Under the pieces are notes generated by a model. The model worked only from the letters and a program-made list of their open reading frames with translations. It made no database searches and was not told the origin of the DNA. A stretch of DNA of 53,962 bases, taken from assembly GCA_023412275.1 (NCBI GenBank), contig JAEYNY010000157.1:1-53962 (forward strand), in the 5' to 3' direction. A program made the position numbers and the translations under genes. The DNA is from Bacillota bacterium. Its GTDB lineage: Bacteria; Bacillota; Clostridia; Acetivibrionales; DSM-1351. Shown one piece after another: positions 33,568 through 42,626 of this stretch; the stretch's first letter is position 1; each line of letters starts with the position of its first letter.

Positions 33568-34806
33568 TTACACCCCGTCCTTTTTAAACTGGTTTACAAT
33601 TCTACAGTGATTTATGTAATCTGCGTCGGTCTTTACCTCACTGGAATAGTTCAGTCCATACGGCCAAAAATGCTGACTGTCGCCATGCACAACATCTGTT
33701 GAAACACCTGTTATATTCCTTAATTCTTCTGTACCATACGTTCCTGTATAAATGCCGTTTTTGACTAAAGAGAACCAAGCTGAACTCTGTCCTACACCCA
33801 CAGTATGAGCAATTTCATGCATAGCGGTGCAAGTGTCCATATAACTTCTTGATGCGCCGAACCTTATAGTTCCGTTTATATTTCCATCTGCAGTGGAAAC
33901 TGATGTGTTGTAATATACAGTTAACTGCTTGCTGATATTAGTTAGATTATTATAGTACATAACTGCCGAATCCATAGCGGCTTTTATTTTTGCATATGCA
34001 TCCGATTGGTCAGCTGTTGGATTTTGTTCTCTAACCAGTGTGTATGTAATGTTACCTGTTGTTTGAGCTACAAGGTACCACTGCTGATTTTTGCCTCCAT
34101 TGTCAGTCCATTGGGCAACATCACCGCCGTTGGCTGTAGATGTACTTAACACCTCCAGAAGCTTTCCGCTTCCCATGTTAACTATTTTATAATATCCTCC
34201 GCCAATATCAACCAGTCTCCATTTTTGCGAATTACTTTCATCGTCTGTTCCCTGAATAGCATCACCGCCATTCTCAACTGACGAGTTAAGTATTTCTAAA
34301 AGCTTTCCACTATTTCGGTTAACTATTTTGTAGTATCCTCCCCCTGCATCCGTAAAACTCCATTGCTGGTTTGTTCCACCTGTAAGCCCCCATTGAATTA
34401 CATTTCCGCCATCATCAACAGATGAGCCGGATACATCCAGAAACTTACCGCTGTTACGGTTGATTATCTTGTAATTAATACCTGTCTTAATATTTGTTGC
34501 CGGAGAGTTTATAGGCAGTGTAGTTACAATGCCCAGTAAATACTGTTTCAAAATAGCATAATCTACTGAATCTGCGGTATTATCAAGATTAAGATCCAAA
34601 CTACTATTGTAGGTTCGTTCTGAATCCATGAGATATTGTTTAAACCCTACCAGATCCAACGCATTAACGCTACCATCATTGTTGTAGTCACCATAGATTA
34701 GCGGACTACCCGGTACGGTCCCGTCAGCTGAAGAGATACCAGAATTGAATACCACTGTCAAAAGCAGTGTAAAAGCAACTATCAAGCCCTTGATTTTCAT
34801 TATCAT
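33568..34806 (-). CDS. Cellulosomal dockerin, ricin-type lectin and HExxH protease-like protein
   Basis: The 412-residue protein has a signal peptide (1-27). A type I dockerin at about 38-92 has two calcium-binding repeats, YGDYNNDGSVNALDLVGFKQ and LDLNLDNTADSVDYAILKQ. The AL pair after the first loop resembles C. cellulolyticum dockerins. A ricin-B/CBM13-like trefoil (108-247) has three repeats of YYKIVNRNSGKLLE type ending in QQW. The C-terminal domain has HEIAHTVG (330-337), a zincin HExxH. It should dock onto cellulosomal cohesins and bind carbohydrate. Protease activity is inferred only from HExxH. The N-terminal dockerin position is less common than the C-terminal one. Confidence 0.85.
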   Translation of the reverse strand: MIMKIKGLIVAFTLLLTVVFNSGISSADGTVPGSPLIYGDYNNDGSVNALDLVGFKQYLMDSERTYNSSLDLNLDNTADSVDYAILKQYLLGIVTTLPINSPATNIKTGINYKIINRNSGKFLDVSGSSVDDGGNVIQWGLTGGTNQQWSFTDAGGGYYKIVNRNSGKLLEILNSSVENGGDAIQGTDDESNSQKWRLVDIGGGYYKIVNMGSGKLLEVLSTSTANGGDVAQWTDNGGKNQQWYLVAQTTGNITYTLVREQNPTADQSDAYAKIKAAMDSAVMYYNNLTNISKQLTVYYNTSVSTADGNINGTIRFGASRSYMDTCTAMHEIAHTVGVGQSSAWFSLVKNGIYTGTYGTEELRNITGVSTDVVHGDSQHFWPYGLNYSSEVKTDADYINHCRIVNQFKKDGV

Positions 34807-34839
34807 ACCATCTCCTTTTCATATTTGCCATGTAATGGT

Positions 34840-34868
34840 ATAATATCAAGGTTTTGCAAGTTAATCAA
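34840..34868 (-). promoter_or_regulatory. Promoter of the dockerin gene
   Basis: On the minus strand TTGATT (34863-34868) and TATTAT (34840-34845) are 17 bases apart, about 35 bases before the ATG. Confidence 0.5.
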
Positions 34869-34884
34869 CAAGTCCCCATGTGAA

Positions 34885-35241
34885 CTATAAATTCTCTATA
34901 TTATTATTTTTCTCATGTTCTGTAGAGTGGTTTATTTGTCCGTCATCCAGTGAATCCTTTATAAGCTCATACCATTCCTGAAGTTTTTTCTCAAGAAGGT
35001 TTTTAGGAATAAAAATTCTTAACCACAAAGGCATAACATTATAAAGCTGGTTAAGTACGGCATTGAACCTCTCCTGGCCCTTCTTTGTTCCCGTAATAAC
35101 CTGCTCAGCCTGTACAATCATTTTATATGCCATTTCTCTTAATTTTGTCCAACGGTGCTTTGTTATCAGATATATAACGTACCCAGCAAACCCTATTGCA
35201 ATTAATACAACTAACCAATAATCAGTCAAAAATTCTATCAT
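34885..35241 (-). CDS. Small membrane protein, holin-like (LLH-type)
   Basis: The 118-residue protein has one N-terminal membrane helix (about 7-27, WLVVLIAIGFAGYVIYLI), followed by a cytoplasmic helical part with VQAEQVITGTKKGQERFNAV. That pattern (AEQ...G.K.G..K/RF..V) resembles phage-derived LLH holins. No lysin or phage gene is next to it, so it is probably a domesticated relative of unknown role. The start has a GGGAGGG Shine-Dalgarno. Confidence 0.55.
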   Translation of the reverse strand: MIEFLTDYWLVVLIAIGFAGYVIYLITKHRWTKLREMAYKMIVQAEQVITGTKKGQERFNAVLNQLYNVMPLWLRIFIPKNLLEKKLQEWYELIKDSLDDGQINHSTEHEKNNNIENL

Positions 35242-35342
35242 TATTATGCCCTCCCATTAAAACAATGTACTTTTTGCTTTCTAAAAAATAAGGCAAATTA
35301 ACGACACTATTTACAACCGGTTGCTTTGGACAAGCACGGGAC

Positions 35343-35394
35343 AAAAAAATGGCAGATACAGCTACACTCATGTGTGTGCTGTACCTACCATTTA
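35343..35394 (-). terminator. Terminator after the PCP_red-like gene
   Basis: Interrupted stem: ATGG-AG-TACAGC (about 35349-35362) pairs with GCTGTA-CT-CCAT (about 35379-35391) across a loop. Seven T (35349-35343) follow on the minus strand. Confidence 0.65.
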
Positions 35395-35404
35395 ATTAGT
35401 AAAA

Positions 35405-35707
35405 TTATTCTTCATCTTCAGAATCAGTGTTTTCTTCTTCTGATTCTCCACGTGTTTCTCCGCGTTTTGTTTTCATTGCCTCCAGTTTCGGGCCAAGCTT
35501 TTGTTTATAACCTTTAGGAGCTTTTTCATAAAACATTTTCAAAAGTAACTCTTCAGTAACAACTTTGACTTTGTGCTCCACAACCCAACTCTCAATCTCA
35601 CGTCTTATTGTGGATCTGAAAATTGCAGGAACTGCAGACATTACTGCTTTATACATTTTTCTGCTGTTGCCCTTCCAAGTAACATTGTCTAATGCTGAAC
35701 CACTCAT
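35405..35707 (-). CDS. Stand-alone PCP_red-like small protein
   Basis: The 100-residue protein has WKGNSRKMYKAVMSAVPAIF, then RREIESWVVEHKVKVVTEELLLKM. This matches the pattern of the small C-terminal domain of light-independent protochlorophyllide reductase subunit B (PCP_red: W...A...L...P.F.R......E..A...G...VT.E.L). The C-terminus is highly acidic (about 85-100). No chlorophyll genes are present, so the domain must have another use here. AGGAGG precedes the ATG. The family call is from pattern only. Confidence 0.5.
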   Translation of the reverse strand: MSGSALDNVTWKGNSRKMYKAVMSAVPAIFRSTIRREIESWVVEHKVKVVTEELLLKMFYEKAPKGYKQKLGPKLEAMKTKRGETRGESEEENTDSEDEE

Positions 35708-35790
35708 TACTACCTCCTACCCGCATAGCTGCAGCCATAAAAATAATACTACATACTATGGCAGATAATGAGTTTTGGTTCTAAATCCGA

Positions 35791-36780
35791 TTATAAAAGT
35801 CCCTTTATAAGCTCAGCATGGCTCTTTGCAGACAAATATGACAGTGGTACATCAAATACTGTTTTTGCTCCATGGTTGCCTTCATTGTTCATGCGTACAG
35901 CTGCCCTTGCATATGCAACCAATACATTTGCAGTAAATTCAGGGTTACTGTCCAGTTTGAGTGAAAATTCTATAATGTGGTTGTTAACGGTGTCTATGCC
36001 AGTCTTACCGCTTCTGAATACAAATCCGCCGTGTGGCATTTTTGAATGGTTACTTTTCAGTTCCTCTTCACTTACAAAATGTACTACTGTATCGTAGTCT
36101 GAAAAGTAATTCGGCATATTCTTTATATCAGCTTCAATTTTTGCCTTATCTGCACCTTCCTCTGCTACAACAAAGCACTCTCTCAAATGCTTCTGTCTTG
36201 TGGCCAGTTCAGGATTTTTTCCGTTTCTTACACTTTCAACTGCATCATCTATTGGAATAGTATACTGAATGGCGTTCTTTACTCCGGCTACCCTTCTGAT
36301 TGCATCAGAATGTCCCTGGCTTACTCCTTTACCCCAGAACGTATAATCGTTTCCTTCGGGCAGAATAGCACCTGATAGCATTCTTATCATTGAGAACAGC
36401 CCCGGGTCCCATCCAACGGATATAATAGCAGTTTTGTTTGCAGCCACAGTAGCTTTATTAACTTTATCAAAATACTCAGGAATTTTTGCATGTGTATCAA
36501 AGCTGTCAACAATATTGAACATAGCTGAAAATTCAGGTCCTTGTTCAGGAAGGTCTGTTGCAGAACCTCCACAAAGAATCATTACATCTATATCATTTTT
36601 ATATTTTTCAACGTCTTTTATCTCTACTACTTTGACTCCTGGAGTCTTTAAAACTACGCTTTCAGGATTTCTTCTGGTAAACACGGCAACCAGTTCAGTA
36701 TCACTATTCTGTCTCATTGCTGCTTCAACGCCCTTACCGATATTTCCATATCCCACGATACCTATTCTTACCTTGTTCAT
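35791..36780 (-). CDS. ddh: meso-Diaminopimelate dehydrogenase
   Basis: The ATG at 36780, six bases after AGAGG, gives 329 residues starting MNKVRIGIVGYGNIGKGVEA, with the NADP-binding GxGxxG. AVFTRRNP follows the second strand, and FDTHAKIPEYF and SVGWDPGLFSM are signatures of the dehydrogenase that converts tetrahydrodipicolinate, ammonia and NADPH directly to meso-DAP. It follows lysA by 35 bases in a DAP/lysine operon. The length matches the family. Confidence 0.92.
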   Translation of the reverse strand: MNKVRIGIVGYGNIGKGVEAAMRQNSDTELVAVFTRRNPESVVLKTPGVKVVEIKDVEKYKNDIDVMILCGGSATDLPEQGPEFSAMFNIVDSFDTHAKIPEYFDKVNKATVAANKTAIISVGWDPGLFSMIRMLSGAILPEGNDYTFWGKGVSQGHSDAIRRVAGVKNAIQYTIPIDDAVESVRNGKNPELATRQKHLRECFVVAEEGADKAKIEADIKNMPNYFSDYDTVVHFVSEEELKSNHSKMPHGGFVFRSGKTGIDTVNNHIIEFSLKLDSNPEFTANVLVAYARAAVRMNNEGNHGAKTVFDVPLSYLSAKSHAELIKGLL

Positions 36781-36815
36781 TTTAATCCTCTTTTCTATCA
36801 TAGTTTGTAATTTTT

Positions 36816-38066
36816 TTATATATTGAAGTTTGCTATCAAGTCTTCAAAAGTATCCCTGCGTCTTATCAGCACAGGTTCGCCGTCTTCCTTGATAAGTACT
36901 TCTGCAGGTCTTAGCCTCATATTATAGTTTGAACTCATTGCAAATCCGTAAGCACCCGCATCCATTATTCCAAGTATATCTCCTTCTTTTATGACAGGGA
37001 GTTTTCTGTTTTTTGCAATAATATCACCGCTTTCACAGATATTACCTACTACAGTTACTTCTTCCGCTTCACTATCATTTAAAGGATTCCCATTTCTGTA
37101 CACTTCAATATCATGGTGAGAATCGTACATAACAGGTCTTGCCAACACATTGAATCCAATATCAGTTCCAACATACTTGTTCCCATAGTTGGCCTTTGTA
37201 GCATAAACATTACCCAGTAATACTCCGCTTTCTGCAACTATATAGCGGCCAGGCTCAGTTTTGAACAGAATCTTCTTTCCATATTTGTCAGTCCACTGTT
37301 CAAGAACCTGGGTAAGCTTTTCCTTAAAGCTTGCCAAATCAAGTGGTTCCTGGCCTTCCTGCTTTTTATAAGGAATTCCAAAACCTCCGCCCATATCAAC
37401 GAAATCTATGTCTTCAAATTGTTCTGCTACAGCAAGTAAGGATTTTACCCCTTCAATGTAGGAATCGCCTTCCATAAACAATGAACCTATGTGTTGGTTT
37501 ACACCACATATTTTCATATTATACTTTTGTGCAATTGCCTTTACCTCATCCACGCAGTCAATGTTTACTCCGAACTTAGTTTTCTTTCCGGCAGTTACAA
37601 CCTTCTCGTGGTGTCCTGCTCCAACTCCCGGATTAAACCTTACAGCCGCTTTTCCTCCCGGATTGATTTTACCAAGCATTTCAAGCTGTGAAAGTGAATC
37701 CACACTTACCAGTACACCATTATCAACCGCATACTTTAATTCTGCTTCTGATACGTTGTTTGGCACGAAAAACAGATTTTCAGGCTTAAAACCTGCGTGA
37801 AGCAAAAGTTGGATTTCTCCTGCAGACATTGCATCTGCTCTGAGTCCTTCTTCCTTCACGATTTTCAGAACAGTAAGGTTTGAATTTGCTTTTATGGAAT
37901 AGTTGGGAATGAAGTTTTTGTAATCCACAAGATTCTTCATATCTCTGCATTTTTGTCTCAATATTTTTTCATTGTAAACATACAAGGGACTCCCATATTC
38001 CTTTATTAGCTTTTCCGGGTTTGAATTACCGAAAAAGCTTGTTTTTGTTGAATAATATTCTGCCAT
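36816..38066 (-). CDS. lysA: Diaminopimelate decarboxylase
   Basis: The ATG at 38066 follows AGAGGTG, giving 416 residues. PLP lysine K59 lies in NYSIKANSN. GGGFGIP, KTEPGRY and the C-terminal GNICESGD and DAGAYGFAMSSNYN motifs are those of LysA, including the cysteine and tyrosine from the dimer partner. It makes lysine from meso-DAP, supplied by ddh downstream. It is a fold-III paralogue of the BtrK-like enzyme at 9306-10556, which differs in the GPLCTPTD segment. Confidence 0.93.
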   Translation of the reverse strand: MAEYYSTKTSFFGNSNPEKLIKEYGSPLYVYNEKILRQKCRDMKNLVDYKNFIPNYSIKANSNLTVLKIVKEEGLRADAMSAGEIQLLLHAGFKPENLFFVPNNVSEAELKYAVDNGVLVSVDSLSQLEMLGKINPGGKAAVRFNPGVGAGHHEKVVTAGKKTKFGVNIDCVDEVKAIAQKYNMKICGVNQHIGSLFMEGDSYIEGVKSLLAVAEQFEDIDFVDMGGGFGIPYKKQEGQEPLDLASFKEKLTQVLEQWTDKYGKKILFKTEPGRYIVAESGVLLGNVYATKANYGNKYVGTDIGFNVLARPVMYDSHHDIEVYRNGNPLNDSEAEEVTVVGNICESGDIIAKNRKLPVIKEGDILGIMDAGAYGFAMSSNYNMRLRPAEVLIKEDGEPVLIRRRDTFEDLIANFNI

Positions 38067-38130
38067 AATGTACACCTCTCTTAATTTAATTTGAATATTT
38101 ATAAACCTCTTTTGTTATATAGGTTATATT

Positions 38131-38832
38131 TCAATTCTGATTATTTTCTATATTTATAAGTTTGATTTCGTTAGTTAAAGAGTCTTTTATAACATCAACC
38201 ATGTTTTTATTCATTGAAAATAATCCTGTAGCATCAAATTCACTTAAATGTCCAGTCAGAACATTTGAAGAATCTGTAATAAGTCTGACACTTCCGGGCT
38301 TCTTTTGGGACCTGTAACAGGTAAAGCCCTCCATGCCAGTACAATCAGAGGTTATCAGAACTACTTTGAGTCCTCTCTCCTTTGCACAGATTAGTTCATT
38401 GTGAACAAGCTCCAGTTGGTTTCTGGCTATAGATATATATATCCTGTATTGAGCTTCATTTATCAAGTTTTTCATCTTATTAACTATCTGTTGTGCTCCG
38501 TTAATTGTTACAAAAGTATCCTTTGGTATATTGACCTTTGGAATCTCCTCAATTACCTGTATAATCTGTGAAAACCTTCTCTTGAGATTTTCTACAAGCT
38601 CATTTACAGGTACCGCACCATATTGAGCCGTTTCACTGCTTATTTTGTAGGCACCGCCCTTGTCACATAAGCCGGCAAGACCAAGATACGCATTTGACCG
38701 AGGAATCCCTGTGAGCTTGGAGGCTTCGTAGCCAGTAAGCTCACCTTCCCTGCAGAGAGTAACATACAAAACAGACTCATGTCTGGTAAAACCCGCCTGC
38801 ATTAAAGCGTCTATAATATCCACCTGCAACAT
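38131..38832 (-). CDS. TrmB-family transcriptional regulator
   Basis: The 233-residue protein has an N-terminal winged helix (about 1-70: ALMQAGFTRHESVLYVTLCR, GYEASKLTGIPRSNAYLGL), followed by a coiled linker and a PLD-like effector-binding domain (about 100-225: YRIYISIARNQLELVHNELI, KVVLITSDCTG). This is the TrmB layout, and TrmB proteins usually sense sugars. It lies 64 bases upstream of lysA on the same strand and may be co-transcribed with lysA-ddh. Its own promoter carries a palindrome suited to autoregulation. The Shine-Dalgarno GAGAG is very close to the ATG. Confidence 0.75.
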   Translation of the reverse strand: MLQVDIIDALMQAGFTRHESVLYVTLCREGELTGYEASKLTGIPRSNAYLGLAGLCDKGGAYKISSETAQYGAVPVNELVENLKRRFSQIIQVIEEIPKVNIPKDTFVTINGAQQIVNKMKNLINEAQYRIYISIARNQLELVHNELICAKERGLKVVLITSDCTGMEGFTCYRSQKKPGSVRLITDSSNVLTGHLSEFDATGLFSMNKNMVDVIKDSLTNEIKLINIENNQN

Positions 38833-38848
38833 CTCTCTTCATGAAAAA

Positions 38849-38897
38849 TAGTGGTTCTATATAAAACCACTATATATTATTTCTAATTTTTTGTCAA
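38849..38897 (-). promoter_or_regulatory. TrmB promoter with overlapping palindrome
   Basis: On the minus strand a perfect TTGACA (38892-38897) is 17 bases from TATAGT (38869-38874). An inverted repeat, TAGTGGTT (38849-38856) with AACCACTA (38865-38872), overlaps the -10 and start region. It fits an operator. Since a T5 follows, it could also terminate the upstream DUF4129 operon. Confidence 0.65.
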
Positions 38898-38904
38898 CGA
38901 ATAC

Positions 38905-40164
38905 CTATATATTAAACTTTTCTTCCAGAATCTTTAAATCCTCTGAAGACGGCTCCTTATCACCATAACGTACTGCATTATAGCTGTCAGACATCAAATT
39001 GTTAAGCTCTTTTTCAGAAGGTACTGTCGCCGAAGCACCTCTTGAAATCTCATTTGCCGTTGAAGATTTTTTTACATTAACTCCAATTCCTATTGATTTA
39101 TCAACAAAGTTTCTGAACAGTCTTCTCAGTTTAGCTTTCCCATCCGGTAATTTGTTATAAGGTACTTCCCTGCTAAATAGTCCTCTTGCCCTGTTAACAA
39201 ATCTGTTGGTGATTTTCTTTAGATTTTTACCATAAAGGCTCTGTTTTTCATCAATGAGTCCGTTTTCGTTTATTATTATGGCTGCTGCTTCTCTGTTTGC
39301 AAGCCATCCAGCTATACTACGTATAAGCTTAATTATCAATTTTGCTATTGTGTACAAAAGATAAGCCGTAAAAACTGCTATCAGAATTATAGCCAATACA
39401 TCAAGGACTACCTTTAATATTTGATCAAATAGGCTTGAGGATGCTTTAACTCCTGGGAGTTGTTGTTGCATTTGGTTTTCTTCCGCGTGAGTTGCTCCGG
39501 GACTTAGCAGCATACCTAAAAACTTAAATATTTTTCCGATTAAGCCCAATACAAACTTATAAATTTCAGATACTCGTCCCAAAGTACCCATTATTATTAG
39601 TACCAAAAGTATTACTCCACCAAATATCCGGTTATTCTTTCGTTGGGTTCTGCTTATGTCCATAGTAGCTTTCCCAAAGCTTCTTGAGTCATCTACCTGC
39701 CTTACTATCAAAAGTATAACGGCAGAGATAACTGAAATGCATATAGCTGCATTTCCATATCGTACACTTTCGCTCATATCAGCCACTTTGTTCATTACCC
39801 CATATATGACATTTATGATAAGTGCAAATACTGCGGTCTGCATAGAGAAATCACTTTCTTTTTTTAAGCTGTACCAAATACTCATAAAAGCAACCATAAA
39901 CATTATGGTCACAATAAGTTTGCCAAGGACCGTCTCTGCACCGGCAGCTCCGATAAAAATTGATACAGCCAACGAGACGGTTTTATACAAATAGGCTTTT
40001 ATATTTAAGCTGCATACCAGTGATGCCACAAAGGTAATAACCACTATGAGAACTGATAAAACAAGGGCGGTATCCACCGGAAGTACAAGCTGCATAATAA
40101 AAAAACTAAAGGGCATCCAAGCTAGACCTTGCAATACATTAGAGAGCAGAAACAATTTTAACAT
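38905..40164 (-). CDS. DUF4129-type multispanning membrane protein
   Basis: The ATG at 40164 overlaps the upstream stop (TAATG) and follows GAGGTGG, giving 419 residues. About six membrane helices fill the first 190 residues. Two more are near 260-290, and a cytoplasmic C-terminus has LRRLFRNFVDKSIGIG and a conserved-type tail ending near SDSYNAVRYGDKEPS. Together with the DUF58 and MoxR genes it forms a widespread MoxR/DUF58/DUF4129 operon with a chaperone-like or envelope role. No transglutaminase core was found. Confidence 0.65.
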   Translation of the reverse strand: MLKLFLLSNVLQGLAWMPFSFFIMQLVLPVDTALVLSVLIVVITFVASLVCSLNIKAYLYKTVSLAVSIFIGAAGAETVLGKLIVTIMFMVAFMSIWYSLKKESDFSMQTAVFALIINVIYGVMNKVADMSESVRYGNAAICISVISAVILLIVRQVDDSRSFGKATMDISRTQRKNNRIFGGVILLVLIIMGTLGRVSEIYKFVLGLIGKIFKFLGMLLSPGATHAEENQMQQQLPGVKASSSLFDQILKVVLDVLAIILIAVFTAYLLYTIAKLIIKLIRSIAGWLANREAAAIIINENGLIDEKQSLYGKNLKKITNRFVNRARGLFSREVPYNKLPDGKAKLRRLFRNFVDKSIGIGVNVKKSSTANEISRGASATVPSEKELNNLMSDSYNAVRYGDKEPSSEDLKILEEKFNI

Positions 40165-41246
40165 TATTCCACCTCGCTTTCTGAAATAATCCAAGTCTCA
40201 ACATCATGCCCGGAACGTCTCAGTTCATGAACCTGTTCCTGAATTTTTTCATCATCATAAAGAGAAACAATAAGTATATCTGTATCCTTTGGAATACTGT
40301 TTTTGATATTTTTTATCATTGTATAAAAGGATAACACTCTGTGAAGCTGCAATTTTGCCATGGCCTCAAAAATAGTAAAAAGCTGAATCTGACTGCAACG
40401 AGAAGGAATATTGACAATTTCATTTTGATCTCTGAAGTGACCATTACAGCAAAACCCTGTAGGTATACCCTGTTTGATTGTCTTATCTACTATTGAAGCA
40501 CAGAAGTGAATACCCAATTCTATTTTCTCACATTCCCTCTCATTTGGATAATTATCCTGACTGCTGCTGGAATCAATATTAAATAGAATCAATAGCTTTG
40601 TATCTGCCGAATAGTCATATTTATACACCTGAAGGGAATTGGTTCTTGCCGTTGACTTCCAACTGATGGAGGAAACAGGGTCACCTGCCTGATACTCCCT
40701 CACTCCTGCTACGAGAAACGGGTCCGGGTTTATGAACCTCCTTACAACCGCATCACCTTGTAGAGAGCGGTAACACTGAACCATTCTGTTTTCAGAAAGA
40801 GGGCTTGGATAGACAAGAAGCCTTACCTCATTTTCATATGATGATATCTTTGTAACAAAACCTAAGATATCCCCTGCCGTTAATGTCACATTCCCAACGT
40901 TGTATTCTCCTCGTTTAAGGCAGGTGACCGTATGGGTTCTTTTCAGCCTATAAAAAGGCATAATGGAAAAAACACTTCTATGATAACCGCCCTGAGACAC
41001 CTGCATATTTTTAATAGCACTGAACTCAAGGTTCGGGCTTATCCGAGACTCTGCTTTCATCCATGCAATGGGCAGAAAACTATTGTTTTCTATGTCTTCA
41101 ATCATTGATATTTTATCGCCCTCAAAAACTGAGGTTTCCGAAATAGTTCTGCGGTAAACTATTCCTTTAAGCAAAAAACGCTTGAAAAGTATAGTTTCAA
41201 TAAGAATCAGCAGCGGCAGTGCAAGTGCAATCTGCAAAAATAACAT
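40164..41246 (-). CDS. DUF58 domain protein
   Basis: The 360-residue protein has one N-terminal membrane helix (about 3-20). The DUF58 core carries DPFLVAGVREYQAGDPVSSI followed by SWKSTARTNSLQVYKY, the family hallmark, and ends in a vWA-like segment with LFNIDSSSS. It is co-encoded with a MoxR AAA ATPase eight bases upstream, its usual partner. The pair is thought to assist assembly or metal insertion into other proteins; the target here is unknown. Confidence 0.85.
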   Translation of the reverse strand: MLFLQIALALPLLILIETILFKRFLLKGIVYRRTISETSVFEGDKISMIEDIENNSFLPIAWMKAESRISPNLEFSAIKNMQVSQGGYHRSVFSIMPFYRLKRTHTVTCLKRGEYNVGNVTLTAGDILGFVTKISSYENEVRLLVYPSPLSENRMVQCYRSLQGDAVVRRFINPDPFLVAGVREYQAGDPVSSISWKSTARTNSLQVYKYDYSADTKLLILFNIDSSSSQDNYPNERECEKIELGIHFCASIVDKTIKQGIPTGFCCNGHFRDQNEIVNIPSRCSQIQLFTIFEAMAKLQLHRVLSFYTMIKNIKNSIPKDTDILIVSLYDDEKIQEQVHELRRSGHDVETWIISESEVE

Positions 41247-41254
41247 ACTTCCTC

Positions 41255-42199
41255 CTATTCAAGCGGAACCGCTGTCTGTTCTAAAATATTATTGATAATT
41301 TTCTCACCCGGATTGCTATTGTCAGCTGTAAGGCCTTTTGGTATTATTCTGTGTGCAAGAACAGGAACTGCCATTGCTTTAATATCATCGGGTATAACAT
41401 ATGTACGGTTTTTAAGTAAGGCCTGAACCTGTGAAGCTTTCATTAGTGACAATGTTCCTCTTGGGCTAACACCCAGATGAACCCCTGAATGTTTCCTTGT
41501 TGCTTCAGCGATATTTATTATGTATTCCATTATATCCTCTGAAACTTTTACCTTTGAGTATATCTCCGATGCCTCACATATCTCAGCAGCGGTTACAACT
41601 GACTTCAGTTCCACAAGAGGGTTGTTTTCTTTGAATCTTTTGAGAATATCTATTGAAGATTTAGTATCTGGATATCCCATTGAAGTTTTAATCAAAAACC
41701 TGTCCAACTGAGCTTCAGGTAGCGGAAATGTTCCTTGGATTTCTACGGGATTCTGAGTAGCAATAACGAAAAACGGAGCAGCAAGTTTTCTGGTCTCGCC
41801 GTCGATTGTTACCTGCTTTTCCTCCATGCATTCCAACATTGAGGACTGAGTACGTGGAGTGGCACGGTTAATCTCATCAGCAAGGACAATATTTGAAAAT
41901 ACCGGGCCCGGCCTGAAAGTAAAATTACTTTCCTTCTGGCTGTAAAAATTTATACCCGTAACGTCTGAAGGCAGCAAGTCAGGTGTGAACTGTATCCGTC
42001 TGAAGCTGCAATCAAGGGAGGCGGCCAATGCTCTTGCAAAAACCGTTTTACCTGTTCCGGGAACATCCTCTAAAAGCATATGTCCTCCCGTAATTATGCA
42101 AATTAACGATAAATCTATTATGTCTTCCTTACCTACAATTACTTTTGAAACATTTTCTTTTATTTTATGTACGATTAGTCCAATATCTCCAAGCTCCAT
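41255..42199 (-). CDS. MoxR-family AAA ATPase
   Basis: The 314-residue ATPase has Walker A EDVPGTGKT (44-52), Walker B IVLADEIN (D108, E109), RTQSSMLECMEEKQVTIDG and sensor-1 VIATQNPVEIQGTFPLPEAQ. These are diagnostic of MoxR. It is first in the operon with the DUF58 and DUF4129 genes. Confidence 0.92.
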   Translation of the reverse strand: MELGDIGLIVHKIKENVSKVIVGKEDIIDLSLICIITGGHMLLEDVPGTGKTVFARALAASLDCSFRRIQFTPDLLPSDVTGINFYSQKESNFTFRPGPVFSNIVLADEINRATPRTQSSMLECMEEKQVTIDGETRKLAAPFFVIATQNPVEIQGTFPLPEAQLDRFLIKTSMGYPDTKSSIDILKRFKENNPLVELKSVVTAAEICEASEIYSKVKVSEDIMEYIINIAEATRKHSGVHLGVSPRGTLSLMKASQVQALLKNRTYVIPDDIKAMAVPVLAHRIIPKGLTADNSNPGEKIINNILEQTAVPLE

Positions 42200-42245
42200 A
42201 TATTTTAACCACCTTTTCTAGATTTTCACATAATTATATCATATC

Positions 42246-42608
42246 TTAAACCTTTTTTTCTTTGCCCTTGCCAAATATCTCATATAATCCCATTAGAAGC
42301 AAGAATACTCCGAATATGTGTTTTAAACTCACTCCGTTCATGGCAAGTGCAAGCTTAGACCCCAACACTGCTCCCCCAAGTCCCGCAATTACTATTGGTA
42401 TACCCATTCTGAAGTTGATATTTTTATTTTTTATATGTATTACAAGTGCAACAATAGCTGTTGGAATAAAAAAAAGCAGGTTTACGCTTTGTGCTATATG
42501 CTGCTCCGGTTTAACAAAAATAACAAGTGCAGGTATAAGGATTGCTCCCCCGCCTATTCCCATACCGCTTATTATTCCTGCTGCAAGACCTATTAAAATA
42601 ACTATCAT
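42246..42608 (-). CDS. TauE/SafE-type membrane protein, half-size (C-terminal half equivalent)
   Basis: The 120-residue protein has four predicted membrane helices with MIVILIGLAAGIISGMGIGG followed by GAILIPALV, the N-terminal signature of each TauE repeat. GGAGG precedes the ATG. It is half the usual 240-260 residues and is homologous to the protein encoded 18 bases upstream. The two likely form a heterodimer equal to one full anion exporter. Confidence 0.8.
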   Translation of the reverse strand: MIVILIGLAAGIISGMGIGGGAILIPALVIFVKPEQHIAQSVNLLFFIPTAIVALVIHIKNKNINFRMGIPIVIAGLGGAVLGSKLALAMNGVSLKHIFGVFLLLMGLYEIFGKGKEKKV

Positions 42609-42626
42609 TTTACCCTCCGATTTATC

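Noticed and set aside
33286..33702. 138-residue plus-strand reading frame
   Set aside because: Antisense across the end of the dockerin gene and the start of the repeat-protein gene, both well supported.
34885..35241. Prophage remnant around the holin-like gene
   Set aside because: No lysin, structural, integrase or attachment-site signal occurs nearby; the neighbours are ordinary chromosomal genes.
38067..38130. Lysine riboswitch before lysA
   Set aside because: Only 64 bases separate lysA from the TrmB gene, too short for the lysine riboswitch, and no motif was seen.
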